In this document: positions 15,698 through 24,911 of the stretch, piece by piece
Numbering within the stretch: the first letter of the stretch is position 1
How the letters are laid out: each line of letters begins with the position of its first letter
Assembly: GCF_014205015.1 (NCBI RefSeq)
Contig: NZ_JACHMO010000001.1
Location: forward strand, 8,370,001-8,434,000
Direction of reading: 5' to 3'
Source: Saccharothrix ecbatanensis
GTDB lineage: Bacteria; Actinomycetota; Actinomycetes; Mycobacteriales; Pseudonocardiaceae
Length of the DNA stretch: 64,000 nt
The notes under the pieces: model-generated
What the model was told of the DNA's origin: nothing
The model's database searches: none
What the model saw: only the letters and a program-made list of their open reading frames with translations
Made by a program: the position numbers and the translations under genes

Positions 15698-16615
15698 TCA
15701 GGTTAGTCCGCTGACCGGTCCACCGCTGCGTTCCACAGTGGACGAGGGCGCCGGGGACGAGGGGTGGAGGGCGCGGGCGATGGCCTCGCACCTCACCGCC
15801 GAGTCGGCCGAACCCACGTCCAGGCCCCACAGCCAGTTGTCGACCGCGCGGTAGAACGTCCAGTCGCGGGCGCGGGCGACGTCCAGCCCGGCGATGTCGC
15901 ACAGCGCGGCGAACCGGTCGCGCAGGCCGCGTTCGCCGTCCATCTCGCCGAACCTGTTCCACAGCAACGGGATCACGCCGAACTCGGGGTCGCCGGCGAG
16001 TGGTTTCGGGTCGATCATCACCCACGGCTCGCGGTCGCCGCGCAGCACGTTCTCGTAGTGCAGGTCCTCGTTGACGAGCGTGTTCCCGGCCGATTCGGCG
16101 AGCGAACGGCCCAGCTCCTGGGCCAGGTGAACGAACGCGTCCGGCACCGGTCCGCCCAGCGCGGCGTTCTCCTCGGCCAGGTCGTCCGGGATGTGCCGGC
16201 GGAACTCCGCGCCGGCCGGGACGCTCAGCCGGCGGAGCAGTCCGCCGGTGACGGCCAAGGCCTCCTCGATCGGCGCGTGGTTCAGCGTGTGGGTGTGGTC
16301 GAGGCGTTCGAGGAGGAGCGCGCCGTGCTCGTCGTCGTGGTCCAGCAGTTCCACCACACCCCGGCCGCGCCACTTCTCCAGTGCCAGCGGTTCCTGGCGG
16401 GTCTCGGTGTCGAGCCAGGTGAGCTTGAGGACGGCCGGGTGCCCGTCGGCGCGGCGGACCGGGAGGACGACGGCGACGTGGCCGTTGAGCAGGGGGCCGT
16501 CGGGGGTGAGGGCCCAGTGGGCGCAGAACTTCGTGGCCAGGGCGGGCAGCCTCGCGCGCCACGCCGGCGCGCCCTCGCCGAGGGTGAGCGCGAAGTCTTC
16601 GGGGACGGTGATCAC
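15698..16615 (-). CDS. Aminoglycoside/hydroxyurea phosphotransferase-like kinase (APH_6_hur)
   Basis: A 305-aa protein resembling streptomycin 6-kinases. Key parts are WALTPDGPLLNGHVAVVLPV, the nucleotide-lysine region PAVLKLTW, the catalytic loop NEDLHYENVL (Asp as base) and the metal-binding MIDPKPLAGDPEFGVIPLLW. Such kinases phosphorylate streptomycin or hydroxyurea, but many chromosomal members have no known substrate. The GTG at 16615 overlaps the upstream gene's TGA (GTGA), so the two are translationally coupled. Resistance function is not established. Confidence 0.88.
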   Translation of the reverse strand: MITVPEDFALTLGEGAPAWRARLPALATKFCAHWALTPDGPLLNGHVAVVLPVRRADGHPAVLKLTWLDTETRQEPLALEKWRGRGVVELLDHDDEHGALLLERLDHTHTLNHAPIEEALAVTGGLLRRLSVPAGAEFRRHIPDDLAEENAALGGPVPDAFVHLAQELGRSLAESAGNTLVNEDLHYENVLRGDREPWVMIDPKPLAGDPEFGVIPLLWNRFGEMDGERGLRDRFAALCDIAGLDVARARDWTFYRAVDNWLWGLDVGSADSAVRCEAIARALHPSSPAPSSTVERSGGPVSGLT

Positions 16616-16947
16616 GCGAACTCCAAGCGGTAGACCGATTCCCACTCCGGCCGGGTGTTGAGCCGTGCGGCCTTGAGCGCTTTGGCGGTGTCGTCGTCAG
16701 GTTCGGCCAGGTGGGCGGTCGCCGGGGCGTCCACCAGGTGCGAGTGCGTGGTGGGGGAGCGGACGGTCACCGTGCAGGCGACGCCGTCCGCCAGCCCCGG
16801 GACCACTTGTTCCGTGCCGCCGACCGCCACCAGCACCGCGCCGTCGCGCCAGAGGGCCCACACAAGCCTCGGCTCGTGGCCGGACGGCTCGACCCAGATC
16901 GCGGCGGCTTTGCGCAGCGCGTTGTCCAGCACCTGCTCGATCTCCAC
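16612..16947 (-). CDS. Hypothetical protein, 111 aa
   Basis: A small acidic protein without signal peptide or membrane segment (start GTG 16947). It opens with a helix (VLDNALRKAAAIWV) followed by short beta strands (PRLVWALWRDGAVLVAVGG; ACTVTVRSP) and a charged C-terminus ending in RPEWESVYRLEFA. The family is not recognised. It is coupled to the downstream kinase gene by a 4-bp overlap and divergent from the CitE-like gene. Codon use matches the neighbours, so it is probably a real gene. Confidence 0.75.
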   Translation of the reverse strand: MEIEQVLDNALRKAAAIWVEPSGHEPRLVWALWRDGAVLVAVGGTEQVVPGLADGVACTVTVRSPTTHSHLVDAPATAHLAEPDDDTAKALKAARLNTRPEWESVYRLEFA

Positions 16948-17061
16948 CGGTTCAGCCTGCCACGGGCCTGTGAATCGGGACTCACGAAATAGCGGGCGGA
17001 ACGTGTGCGTGCCACCCTTCGCACAACAGGAGTTACCGGCCGGTACGAGGAGGTACCCACA

Positions 17062-18021
17062 GTGGTCGACCAGCAGCGTCCCCGTCGCTCGTGTCTGGCC
17101 GTGCCCGGCTCGAGCCAGAAGATGATCGACAAGGCTCGCACGCTGCCCGCGGACCAGGTGTTCCTCGACCTGGAGGACGCGTGCGCGCCGCTGGCCAAGC
17201 CGGACGCGCGCAAGACCATCGTGGCGTCGTTGAACGAGGGCGGCTGGGGCTCGCGCGCCAGGGTGGTCCGGGTCAACGACTGGACCACCGAGTGGACGTA
17301 CCGCGACGTCACCGAGGTGGTGGAGGGCGCGGGGGCGAACCTGGACTGCGTCATGCTGCCCAAGGTGCAGACCGCGGAGCAGGTGCACGCGCTGGACCTG
17401 CTGCTGACGCAGATCGAGAAGACCATGGGGTACGAGGTCGGCCGGATCGGCATCGAGGCGCAGATCGAGAACGCCCTCGGTCTGATCAACGTCAACGCGA
17501 TCGCGGTCGCCTCGCCGCGGGTCGAGACGATCATCTTCGGGCCGGCCGACTTCATGGCGTCGATCAACATGAAGTCGCTGGTCGTGGGCGAGCAGCCACC
17601 GGGCTACGACGTGGGCGACGCGTACCACTACATCCTGATGCAGATCCTGATGGCGGCCCGTGCGCACGACAAGCTGGCGATCGACGGGCCGTACTTGCAG
17701 ATCCGCGACGTGGACGGGTTCAAGCGGGTGGCCGGCCGGTCGGCGGCTTTGGGCTTCGACGGCAAGTGGGTGCTGCACCCCGGTCAGATCGATGCGGCGA
17801 ACGAGGTGTTCAGCCCGAAGCAGGAGGACTACGACCACGCCGAGAACATCCTCGACGCGTACGACTACTTCACGTCCGAGGCGGGCGGCAAGCGCGGCGC
17901 CGTGATGCTCGGCGACGAGATGATCGACGAGGCGTCCCGGAAGATGGCCCTGGTCATCTCGTCCAAGGGACGTGCCGCCGGCATGACCCGCACGAACGTG
18001 TGGTCGCCGCCGGAGGAGTGA
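17062..18021 (+). CDS. CitE-like / malyl-CoA lyase family protein (HpcH/HpaI fold)
   Basis: A 319-aa TIM-barrel lyase. Hallmarks are SCLAVPGSSQKMIDKA (CoA region), VFLDLEDACAP (metal-binding acidic residues), MLPKVQTAEQV, IGIEAQIENALGLIN and FGPADFMASI, with KWVLHPGQIDAANEVFSP near the end. Length and pattern resemble actinobacterial malyl/methylmalyl-CoA lyase-like proteins found in ethylmalonyl-CoA clusters. A citramalyl-CoA lyase role is an alternative. GTG 17062 has an AGGAGG 8 nt upstream. Functional partners (acyl-CoA dehydrogenase at 20559, MaoC at 34548) lie elsewhere in the window. Confidence 0.9.
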   Translation: MVDQQRPRRSCLAVPGSSQKMIDKARTLPADQVFLDLEDACAPLAKPDARKTIVASLNEGGWGSRARVVRVNDWTTEWTYRDVTEVVEGAGANLDCVMLPKVQTAEQVHALDLLLTQIEKTMGYEVGRIGIEAQIENALGLINVNAIAVASPRVETIIFGPADFMASINMKSLVVGEQPPGYDVGDAYHYILMQILMAARAHDKLAIDGPYLQIRDVDGFKRVAGRSAALGFDGKWVLHPGQIDAANEVFSPKQEDYDHAENILDAYDYFTSEAGGKRGAVMLGDEMIDEASRKMALVISSKGRAAGMTRTNVWSPPEE

Positions 18022-18052
18022 CTTCGTGCCGTTCCCCGTCGGTCCGTGGTCG

Positions 18053-18058
18053 TAGAGT
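18053..18058 (+). promoter_or_regulatory. TAGAGT -10 element of the AAA ATPase gene
   Basis: TAGAGT ends 6 nt before GTG 18065, with no Shine-Dalgarno sequence between. This fits a leaderless promoter dedicated to the ATPase-DUF4276 pair. Confidence 0.5.
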
Positions 18059-18064
18059 GATCGC

Positions 18065-19147
18065 GTGACCGACAGGGAGCTGAAGTCCATCGAGATCGAG
18101 GGCTACGCCTCGATCCGGTCGGCAACGGTGTCCCTCGGCCGGCTCAACGTGCTGGTCGGCGCGAACGGCGCGGGCAAGAGCAACTTCGTGCGTGTGTTCG
18201 AGTTGCTGGGCAGGCTGGTCGAGTCGGATCTCGGCTTCTTCGTCGGCCTGAACGGCGGCGCGTCCGCGCTGCTCAACTCGACTGCCACTCGGCTTCGGCT
18301 GGCGCTGACCGGCTCGATAGAGCAGTACGAAGCAGTGCTCGTGTCAGCCAGCGACGACGAATTCATCTTCGCCCACGAATCCGTTGGCTGGGCGGTGCCG
18401 GTCGAGGTCGGCCGGGGGAACCGGGAGACGCGTCTCCACGAGACCGCCGAGACGGGGGTCAACCAGGCAGCCTCGGGAATGATCGACTTCCTGCGCGGCT
18501 GCCGCGTCTACCACTTCCACGACACGAGCCGGAACGCCCCGGTCAAGCAACTGGTGCCGACGGCCGACAACCTGTCGTTGCGCAACGACGCGGGCAACCT
18601 CGCGGCGGTCCTTCTGGCGCTGATCGAAAGTGGGGACAGCGCCGACCAGGCGGCGTACCGGCGGATCGTCGGCGTGATCCGCCAGGTCGCGCCGTTCTTC
18701 CGGGACTTCGTGCTGAGCGCGGAGAAGAGCGACAGCGTTCGCCTGCGGTGGCGGCAGGCCGACTCGGATGCCGTGTTCTCCGCCAACCAGATGTCCGACG
18801 GCACCTTGCGGTTCGTCTGCCTGGCGACCCTCCTGCTCCACCCGAGGCTCCCGTCGCTGGTCGTGCTGGACGAACCCGAACTCGGGTTGCACCCGTACGC
18901 CGTCGTCCAGTTGGCAGGGCTCCTGCGGCAGGCGTCGGTGCGCAGCCAGGTGCTTATCGCGACCCAGTCCGTCACGCTGATGAACCAGTTCGAGATCGAC
19001 GACCTCATCGTGGTCGAGCGGGTCGACGGCGCCTCCGAGTTCATCCGACCGGATCGCGAACGGCTGGGCGAGTGGTTGAACGAGTACTCGCTGGGCGAGT
19101 TGTGGGAGAAGAACCTGATCGGGGGCAGGCCGGGCGGTAGCACGTGA
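18065..19147 (+). CDS. AAA/ABC-type ATPase (AAA_21), defence-associated type
   Basis: A 360-aa stand-alone ABC-like ATPase of the RecF/OLD type. Walker A is GANGAGKS (residues 32-39), in the usual context IEGYASIRSATVSLGRLNVL. A signature-like FSANQMSDGTLRFVCLATLL precedes Walker B SLVVLDEPELGLHP, and the sensor strand is QVLIATQSVTLMNQF. It overlaps the DUF4276 gene by 4 bp. Pairing of such an ATPase with a TOPRIM-like partner recalls phage-defence systems of the OLD/Gabija/PARIS kind, though none of those is a direct match. The ATPase is intact but its partner is frameshifted. Confidence 0.88.
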   Translation: MTDRELKSIEIEGYASIRSATVSLGRLNVLVGANGAGKSNFVRVFELLGRLVESDLGFFVGLNGGASALLNSTATRLRLALTGSIEQYEAVLVSASDDEFIFAHESVGWAVPVEVGRGNRETRLHETAETGVNQAASGMIDFLRGCRVYHFHDTSRNAPVKQLVPTADNLSLRNDAGNLAAVLLALIESGDSADQAAYRRIVGVIRQVAPFFRDFVLSAEKSDSVRLRWRQADSDAVFSANQMSDGTLRFVCLATLLLHPRLPSLVVLDEPELGLHPYAVVQLAGLLRQASVRSQVLIATQSVTLMNQFEIDDLIVVERVDGASEFIRPDRERLGEWLNEYSLGELWEKNLIGGRPGGST

Positions 19148-19805
19148 CGGGCGCTTTCCGGCGGCTGCACGTCCTGGTCGAAGGACAGACCGAGGAAGTA
19201 GTGGTCAACACGGTGATCGGCCCGCACCTGCGGTCGTTCGGATGGCACACCACGTACTCCCTGGTGAAGACCAAGCGGCCCGCGTCGGGGCCCTCCCACA
19301 AGGGCGGCATCACCAGTTGGAGGCAGGTCCAGACCGACATCCGGCTGCTGCTCGGCGACTCCAGCCTCGAAGTGCTGACCACGATGTTCGACTACTACGC
19401 GTTTCCGGTCGAGAGCCCGGCATGGCCGATCGGCCGTCAGGCGACGTCTACCAGCGGGTTGAGCACGTCGAACGGGCGCTCGCCGCGGCGTTCGGGGATC
19501 GTCGGCTTCGTCCGAACCTGGTTCTCCACGAGCTGGAGGCGTGGGTTTTCGCCGCTGCCGACGAACTCGGAGTCCTGCTCGGGGACGAACTGGCTGCGCT
19601 GCTGCGGCGCGACGTACTGACCGCAGGCGGTCCGGAAATGGTCGACGACCGACCCGAGACCGCGCCGTCGAAGCGTCTGCTCGCGTACTGCCCGACCTAC
19701 CTCAAGACGTCTGACGGACCCCTCGCCATCGCAGAGCTCGGGATCGGGAAGTTGCGCGCGCAGTGCCCGCACCTCGACGCGTGGCTGCGGACGCTGGCGG
19801 AGTGA
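19144..19805 (+). pseudogene. DUF4276 family protein, frameshifted
   Basis: The N-terminal part (frame from GTG 19144) reads HVLVEGQTEEVVVNTVIGP, the acidic TOPRIM-like start of DUF4276, and continues to LTTMFDYYAFPVESP. The family then needs a P-G-M...RV..LE.AL stretch followed by an HE(L/F)EA motif. These occur in the -1 frame as GMADRPSGDVYQRVEHVERA and LVLHELEAWVFAAADELGVL, up to TGA 19805. The switch maps to the CCC run at 19416-19418; one extra C would restore a full gene of about 220 codons. It is either an inactivating 1-bp deletion, an assembly error or, less likely, programmed frameshifting. It is the partner of the upstream ATPase. Confidence 0.85.
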
Positions 19806-19900
19806 CTTCGTGTGCCGGTGAGGTCACGGGTGGTGGCCTCACCGGTGAGCATGCACACAAGTCCTGGTCGGGATTGGCGATCAAGGGGTGGGTCCTGTGC

Positions 19901-20074
19901 ATGGTGTTCGCCGTGTCCAGACATCGAACCCCCCGCCGCCGACTGTTCCAGCGTCGGCGTGACGACCTGCTGGAGCGCAGCTTCCGGTCCTGCCCGGCCT
20001 GCTCCACGGAAGTCCACGTGTTCGCCGACCTCTGCCGGCACTGCGGCGGCACGCTGGAGTTGCGCGCCTCCTGA
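19901..20074 (+). CDS. Small zinc-ribbon protein
   Basis: A 57-aa peptide from ATG 19901 with a basic N-terminal half (SRHRTPRRRLFQRRRDDLLE) and two CXXC knuckles (CPAC and CRHC, spaced 14 residues) that should bind one zinc ion. The start is uncertain because no clear ribosome-binding site is present. Related zinc-ribbon domains are common in small actinobacterial proteins of unknown function. It follows the DUF4276 pseudogene by 95 bp. Confidence 0.6.
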   Translation: MVFAVSRHRTPRRRLFQRRRDDLLERSFRSCPACSTEVHVFADLCRHCGGTLELRAS

Positions 20075-20122
20075 CCGGACCGGACGGGACGAGACGGGAC
20101 GGCCTCCTGGGACGGTCAGGGG

Positions 20123-20413
20123 TCAGCGCGGGAGCGGCATGTCGCCGATCTCCCGGTACAGCCACACGGCCAGCACGACCCAGAGCACGAACGCCAGCGC
20201 CCAGAGCACGGTCAGCACCACGCCGATGATCATGCCGGCGGTCGCCATGCCCCAGCCCTCCTCACCGGTCTGCCGGATCTGCTTGCGCGCCACGACGCCG
20301 AGCACGATGCCGACCGGGGCGCACAGGACCGCGGTGATCAGTGCGGCGATGGCCATGCCGTTCATGCGTCTGGGCGGGTAGTAGCCGGGCTGCTGGTAGT
20401 GCGGGTGCGACAT
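20123..20413 (-). CDS. DUF4190-type small membrane protein
   Basis: A 96-aa protein with a Pro/Tyr-rich N-terminus (HPHYQQPGYYPPRR) and two membrane helices: GMAIAALITAVLCAPVGIVL with GVVARKQIRQTGEEG after it, then ATAGMIIGVVLTVLWALAFV continuing to the end. The A-x-I-R-R/Q-T-G-E-x-G loop is the DUF4190 signature. GGGGGA precedes ATG 20413. Function unknown, probably a membrane-associated protein of the cell surface. Confidence 0.85.
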   Translation of the reverse strand: MSHPHYQQPGYYPPRRMNGMAIAALITAVLCAPVGIVLGVVARKQIRQTGEEGWGMATAGMIIGVVLTVLWALAFVLWVVLAVWLYREIGDMPLPR

Positions 20414-20558
20414 CTCGGTCCCCCTGGCGGTCGATGCGGGCGCACAGGCTATCCCGCTGTTTCGGTTCAGCGGGTGGCGATGAGCACCTTCGTGCCGCGA
20501 ACGCGCGTTAACCGGTCCATACTCGCCGGTAACCCGAGATCTACGAAGGGAAACCGCG

Positions 20559-21755
20559 ATGGCGCGCCTGGCCCGGACCGCAGGACTGACCGACATCCAG
20601 GAGGAGATCCTGTCGACGGTCCGCACCTTCGTGGACAAGGAGATCATCCCGCACGCCCAGGCGCTGGAACACGGTGACACCTACCCGACCGACATCGTCG
20701 AGGGCATGAAGGAGATGGGCCTGTTCGGGCTCACCATCCCCGAGGAGTTCGGCGGGCTCGGCGAGTCCCTGCTCACCTACGCCCTGGTCGTCGAGCAGAT
20801 CGCACGCGGCTGGATGTCGGTGTCCGGTGTGATCAACACCCACTTCATCGTGGCGCACATGCTCAAGCAGCACGGCACGCCAGAGCAGCAGCAGAAGTAC
20901 CTGCCGCGGATGGCGACCGGCGAGGTGCGCGGCTCGTTCTCCATGTCCGAGCCCGAGTTGGGCTCCGACGTGGCCGCGATCCGGACGCGTGCGACCCGTG
21001 ACGGCGACGACTTCGTCATCAACGGCCAGAAGATGTGGCTCACCAACGGCGGCACGTCCAACCTCACCGCCGTCCTGGTGAAGACCGACGAAGGCGCGGA
21101 GAAGGCGCACCAGAACCTGACCACGTTCCTGGTGGAGAAGCCCGAGGGCTACGGCGAGGTCCTGCCCGGTCTCACCATCCCCGGCAAGCTCGACAAGATG
21201 GGCTACAAGGGCGTCGACACCACCGAGATGGTGTTCGACGGCTTCAAGATCCCCGCCGAGCAGGTGCTGGGCGGCACGACCGGGCGCGGGTTCCGGCACA
21301 TGATGGACGGCGTCGAGGTCGGCCGGGTGAACGTGGCGGCACGGGCGTGCGGCATCGCGTTGCGGGCGTTCGAGTTGGCCATCGAGTACGCCCAGCAGCG
21401 CAAGACGTTCGGCAAGCCGATCGTCGAGCACCAGGCCATCGCGTTCAAGCTGGCCGAGATGGCGACCAAGGTCGAGGCCGCGCACCTGATGATGGTCAAC
21501 GCGGCCCGGCTGAAGGACTCCGGCGCGCGCAACGACGTCGAGGCGGGCATGGCGAAGCTCATCGCGTCCGAGTACTGCGCCGAGGTGACGCAGGAGGCGT
21601 TCCGCATCCACGGCGGCTACGGGTACTCCAAGGAGTACGAGATCGAGCGCCTGATGCGCGAGGCCCCGTTCCTGCTCATCGGCGAGGGCACCAGCGAGAT
21701 CCAGAAGACCATCATCAGCCGGGGCCTCCTGCGCGACTACCAGTCCCGCGGCTGA
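20559..21755 (+). CDS. Acyl-CoA dehydrogenase
   Basis: A 398-aa FAD enzyme with the complete acyl-CoA dehydrogenase pattern: GLFGLTIPEEFGGLG, SFSMSEPELGSDVAAIRTRA (FAD/substrate), NGQKMWLTNGG, CGIALRAFELAIEYAQQRKT, HGGYGYSKEYEIERLMREAP and the catalytic-base loop LIGEGTSEIQK. GAAGGGA precedes the ATG. The segment GWMSVSGVINTHFIVAHML resembles enzymes acting on methyl-branched or dicarboxylic acyl-CoAs, such as the methylsuccinyl-CoA type, but the substrate cannot be fixed from sequence. It stands alone, followed at once by a hairpin terminator. Confidence 0.93.
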   Translation: MARLARTAGLTDIQEEILSTVRTFVDKEIIPHAQALEHGDTYPTDIVEGMKEMGLFGLTIPEEFGGLGESLLTYALVVEQIARGWMSVSGVINTHFIVAHMLKQHGTPEQQQKYLPRMATGEVRGSFSMSEPELGSDVAAIRTRATRDGDDFVINGQKMWLTNGGTSNLTAVLVKTDEGAEKAHQNLTTFLVEKPEGYGEVLPGLTIPGKLDKMGYKGVDTTEMVFDGFKIPAEQVLGGTTGRGFRHMMDGVEVGRVNVAARACGIALRAFELAIEYAQQRKTFGKPIVEHQAIAFKLAEMATKVEAAHLMMVNAARLKDSGARNDVEAGMAKLIASEYCAEVTQEAFRIHGGYGYSKEYEIERLMREAPFLLIGEGTSEIQKTIISRGLLRDYQSRG

Positions 21756-21760
21756 AGACG

Positions 21761-21794
21761 GGAGGCCGCGAGCAACCGGCAGCTCGCGGCCTCC
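21761..21794 (+). terminator. Hairpin terminator after the acyl-CoA dehydrogenase gene
   Basis: Perfect 13-bp arms, 21761-21773 and 21782-21794, enclose the loop AACCGGCA. The hairpin starts 5 bp after the stop codon. Confidence 0.85.
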
Positions 21795-21950
21795 TGGCGT
21801 GCGGCGGGGCACGGCGGCGTAGCGTTGCCGATGTGGTGCTGCGACAAGCGCCCACATCACGTTCGCGTCAGTTTCGCGCGAACCCGTTTCGCGCTGGTCG
21901 CCCGGTGTTGGCAGGATGGGGTAGATCAGCACCGCGAAGAGGTGGTCACC

Positions 21951-22478
21951 GTGACGAGTTCCTTCTCCGGCCAGAACCGACCCGGGGTGCCGCCCCGTCT
22001 CCCCACCCCGCCCACCGGCTGGCCCATCGGCTCGTACAGCACCTACGAGGAAGCGCAGCGGGCGGTCGACTTCCTCGCCGACGGCGACTTCCCCGTCCAG
22101 GAGGTCACGATCGTCGGCGTCGACCTCATGCTCGTCGAACGCGTCACCGGCAAGCTCACCTGGGGCCGCGTGCTCGGCACCGGCGCGGCGTCCGGCGCGT
22201 GGTTCGGCCTGTTCGTCGGCGTCCTGCTCAGCCTGTTCAACACGAGCCCCGACGCGAGCCTCGGGCCGATCGTCGCGGGCCTCGTCGTCGGTATCGCCTT
22301 CGGTCTCATCTTCGCCGCCGTCGGCTACGGCTCGGCGCGCGGCAAGAGGGACTTCCAGAGCGCCAGCCAGCTCGTCGCCGGCCGGTACGACGTGCTGTGC
22401 CAGCCCCGTTCCGCCGAACGCGGCCGTGACCTGCTCGCCCAGCTCGCCCTGCGCCCCTCGGACGCCAAGAAAGACTGA
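21951..22478 (+). CDS. Rv1234-like membrane protein with general-stress domain
   Basis: This is a 175-aa protein, the same length as mycobacterial Rv1234, which likewise precedes the lpqY-sugABC operon. The N-terminal soluble part (IGSYSTYEEAQRAVDFLADG, then FPVQEVTIVGVDLMLVERVT) resembles the YflT/general stress 17M fold. Two Gly-rich membrane helices follow (GAASGAWFGLFVGVLLSLF; GPIVAGLVVGIAFGLIFAAV), then a cytoplasmic tail. GTG 21951 was chosen from the family start and a GAGG stretch upstream. Role unknown. The stop codon lies in a 16-bp tandem repeat. Confidence 0.85.
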   Translation: MTSSFSGQNRPGVPPRLPTPPTGWPIGSYSTYEEAQRAVDFLADGDFPVQEVTIVGVDLMLVERVTGKLTWGRVLGTGAASGAWFGLFVGVLLSLFNTSPDASLGPIVAGLVVGIAFGLIFAAVGYGSARGKRDFQSASQLVAGRYDVLCQPRSAERGRDLLAQLALRPSDAKKD

Positions 22479-22512
22479 ACGCCGGAAAGACTCAACGCCA
22501 CGAAGACTCACG
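22470..22512. repeat. 16-bp tandem repeat spanning a stop codon
   Basis: AAAGACTGAACGCCGG (22470-22485) contains the TGA of the Rv1234-like gene. It is followed by AAAGACTCAACGCCAC (22486-22501) and a partial third copy beginning GAAGACTCACG. Confidence 0.85.
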
Positions 22513-22591
22513 TTTGAAGTTCGACACCATCGGGTAAGGCCGTTCCGGGCTCCGGTGGTTGCGGCACCTGATCACCGGGCCTACGTTCGTT

Positions 22592-22621
22592 CCACCGGAT
22601 GGCCTAACAGCCGTCCGGTGG
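22592..22621. promoter_or_regulatory. Inverted repeat upstream of lpqY
   Basis: CCACCGGA (22592-22599) and TCCGGTGG (22614-22621) are perfect 8-bp arms 14 bp apart, centred about 77 bp upstream of the lpqY start. It may be an operator for a sugar-responsive repressor or a leader hairpin. Confidence 0.4.
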
Positions 22622-22683
22622 GCACGACGAGGTGCCGGGCGCTGCGGTCTGGCTCCTCCGTTGTCGGGAAGGAGGCAGGACCG

Positions 22684-23931
22684 ATGAGGGGCAAGGGTCA
22701 TCGGTTGGCCGCCGCAGGGGGCGCCGCGCTGATCGCGACGTCCGTGCTGGCGGGCTGTGGTTCGGGTGACGGCGGGATCACCATCAACGTCTACAAGTAC
22801 CCGCAGGAGAACTTCCAGACCATCGTCGACAACTGCAACGCGTCCGCCGACGGCTACCGGATCGTCTACCACAAGCTCCCGCGCGAGGCGGACGGCCAGC
22901 GCGAGCAGATGGTCCGCCGGCTGGCCGCCGAGGACACCGGCATGGACGTGCTGGGGCTCGACGTCACGTGGACCGCCGAGCTGGCCAAGGCCGGCTGGAT
23001 CAAGGAGTTCACCGGCCAGGCCAAGTCCCACGTCGAGGACGGCACGCTCGAAACCCCGCTGGAGACGGCCCGTTACGAGGGCAGGCTGTACGGCGCTCCG
23101 GACAACACGAACGTCCAACTCCTCTGGTACCGCGGCGACCTCGTACCCACCCCGCCGAAGACGTGGGACGAGATGATCGAGATGGGCTCCCAGCTCAAGG
23201 CGCAGGGCAAACCGGGCCTGGTCGAGGCGACCGGCAAGCAGTACGAGGGCCTGGTCGTGCTCTACAACACGCTGGTCAACTCCGCGGGCGGCCGGATCCT
23301 GGACGAGAACGGCACCAAGGCCGTGGTGGACGACGGCGCGGTGAAAGCGCTGGAGGTGCTGAAGAAGTTCGCCACCTCGGACGTGGTCGACCCGTCGTTC
23401 TCCAACGCCGTCGAGGACGACGCCCGGCTGGCGATGGAGGGCGGCAAGGCCGCGTTCATGCTGAACTGGCCGTACGTCTACGCCGCCGCGCAGAAGGTCC
23501 CCGACCTCGCCCCGAACCTCAAGTGGGCGCCCTACCCGTCGATCGACGGCAGCGAGTCCAAGGTCACCGTCGGCGGCATCAACTTCGCCGTCAGCGCGTT
23601 CAGCGAGCACCCGGACGAGTCGTTCGACGCGGTGCTGTGCCTGCGCGGCGCGGAGAGCCAGAAGTTCGCCGCCATCAACGACGGCGTGCCGCCGACCATC
23701 GAATCGGTCTACGACGACCCCGAGATGGCCGAGCCGTACCCGATGAAGGAAGCGATCCTGGAGACGCTGCGGAACGCGAGCGCGCGTCCGAGCACCCCCG
23801 CGTACCAGAACGTCTCCACGGTGATCTCGACGATCCTGTCGCCGCCCGCGGACATCGACCCGCAACGCACGGCGGAACGGCTGCGCACCGAGCTCCAGGA
23901 CGCGCTCGACTCCAAGGGGGTGCTGCCGTGA
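22684..23931 (+). CDS. lpqY: Trehalose-binding lipoprotein of the LpqY-SugABC importer
   Basis: A 415-aa ABC solute-binding lipoprotein with a signal peptide and lipobox SVLAGC (Cys25). The fold shows [20 protein letters not shown], the substrate loop [40 protein letters not shown] and [20 protein letters not shown]. It captures trehalose outside the membrane for recycling, by analogy with Rv1235. GGAGG lies at good distance before ATG 22684. It is the first gene of a four-gene operon; its TGA overlaps the sugA GTG. Confidence 0.93.
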   Translation: MRGKGHRLAAAGGAALIATSVLAGCGSGDGGITINVYKYPQENFQTIVDNCNASADGYRIVYHKLPREADGQREQMVRRLAAEDTGMDVLGLDVTWTAELAKAGWIKEFTGQAKSHVEDGTLETPLETARYEGRLYGAPDNTNVQLLWYRGDLVPTPPKTWDEMIEMGSQLKAQGKPGLVEATGKQYEGLVVLYNTLVNSAGGRILDENGTKAVVDDGAVKALEVLKKFATSDVVDPSFSNAVEDDARLAMEGGKAAFMLNWPYVYAAAQKVPDLAPNLKWAPYPSIDGSESKVTVGGINFAVSAFSEHPDESFDAVLCLRGAESQKFAAINDGVPPTIESVYDDPEMAEPYPMKEAILETLRNASARPSTPAYQNVSTVISTILSPPADIDPQRTAERLRTELQDALDSKGVLP

Positions 23932-24911
23932 GCCACGCGTTGAGGCAACCCGCCGAACCCGCCGAACCCTCCGACGCCGACCAGGTCGCCGGCGAGCCGA
24001 AGCTGTCACCCAAGGCGAAAGCCGCGCTGAGCGAGGGCAAGAAGGCCGAACGGCGACTCGGCCTGCTGCTGTGCGCCCCCGCGATCCTCATCATGGCCGC
24101 GGTCGCCGGCTGGCCGATCGTCTACTCCGTCTGGCTGTCGCTCCAGCGCTACGACCTCAAGTTCCCGGACCGCACCGAGTTCGTCGGCCTGGAGAACTAC
24201 GTGACCGTGCTGTCGAACCCGTACTGGTGGAACGCCATGTGGGTGACGGTGCTGATCACGGTGGTGTCCGTGGCGGTCGAGCTGGTGCTGGGCATGGTGC
24301 TCGCCCTGATCATGCACCGCACGCTGGTCGGCCGGGGCATCGTGCGCACGTCCACGCTGATCCCGTACGGCATCGTCACGGTCGTCGCCGCGTTCTCGTG
24401 GCGCTACGCCTGGACGCCCGGCACCGGCTACCTGGCCGAGACGGTCGCGGGCGGCGACCCGGTGCTCACCGAGAAGATCCCGGCGATCATGGTCGTGACG
24501 CTGGCCGAGATCTGGAAGACCACGCCGTTCATGGCGCTGCTGTTGATGGCGGGCCTGGCGCTGGTGCCGGACGACCTGCTCAAGGCCGCCGCGATGGACG
24601 GCGCCACGGCGTGGCAGCGGTTCACCAAGGTCATGGTGCCGGTGATGAAGCCGGCGATCCTGGTGGCGCTGCTGTTCCGCACGCTCGACGCGTTCCGCAT
24701 CTTCGACAACCTGTTCGTGCTGACAGCGGGCTCGCAGGGCACGTCGTCGGTGTCGATGCTGACCTACAACAACCTGATCAAAGGCCTGAACCTGGGCATC
24801 GGCTCGACCATGTCGGTGCTGATCTTCATCGCGGTGGCGATCATCGCGTTCGTGTTCGTGAAGCTGTTCGGGACCGCCGCCCCCGGCGGCGACGGCGGGG
24901 GGAGGCGCTGA
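23928..24911 (+). CDS. sugA: Trehalose ABC transporter permease SugA
   Basis: A 327-aa MalF-type permease. A charged cytoplasmic N-terminus of about 45 residues precedes six predicted helices, beginning with [20 protein letters not shown]. The EAA loop that docks on the ATPase reads [23 protein letters not shown] 23928 overlaps the lpqY stop (GTGA), with AAGGGGG 7 nt upstream. Partner of SugB. Confidence 0.93.
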   Translation: MSHALRQPAEPAEPSDADQVAGEPKLSPKAKAALSEGKKAERRLGLLLCAPAILIMAAVAGWPIVYSVWLSLQRYDLKFPDRTEFVGLENYVTVLSNPYWWNAMWVTVLITVVSVAVELVLGMVLALIMHRTLVGRGIVRTSTLIPYGIVTVVAAFSWRYAWTPGTGYLAETVAGGDPVLTEKIPAIMVVTLAEIWKTTPFMALLLMAGLALVPDDLLKAAAMDGATAWQRFTKVMVPVMKPAILVALLFRTLDAFRIFDNLFVLTAGSQGTSSVSMLTYNNLIKGLNLGIGSTMSVLIFIAVAIIAFVFVKLFGTAAPGGDGGGRR

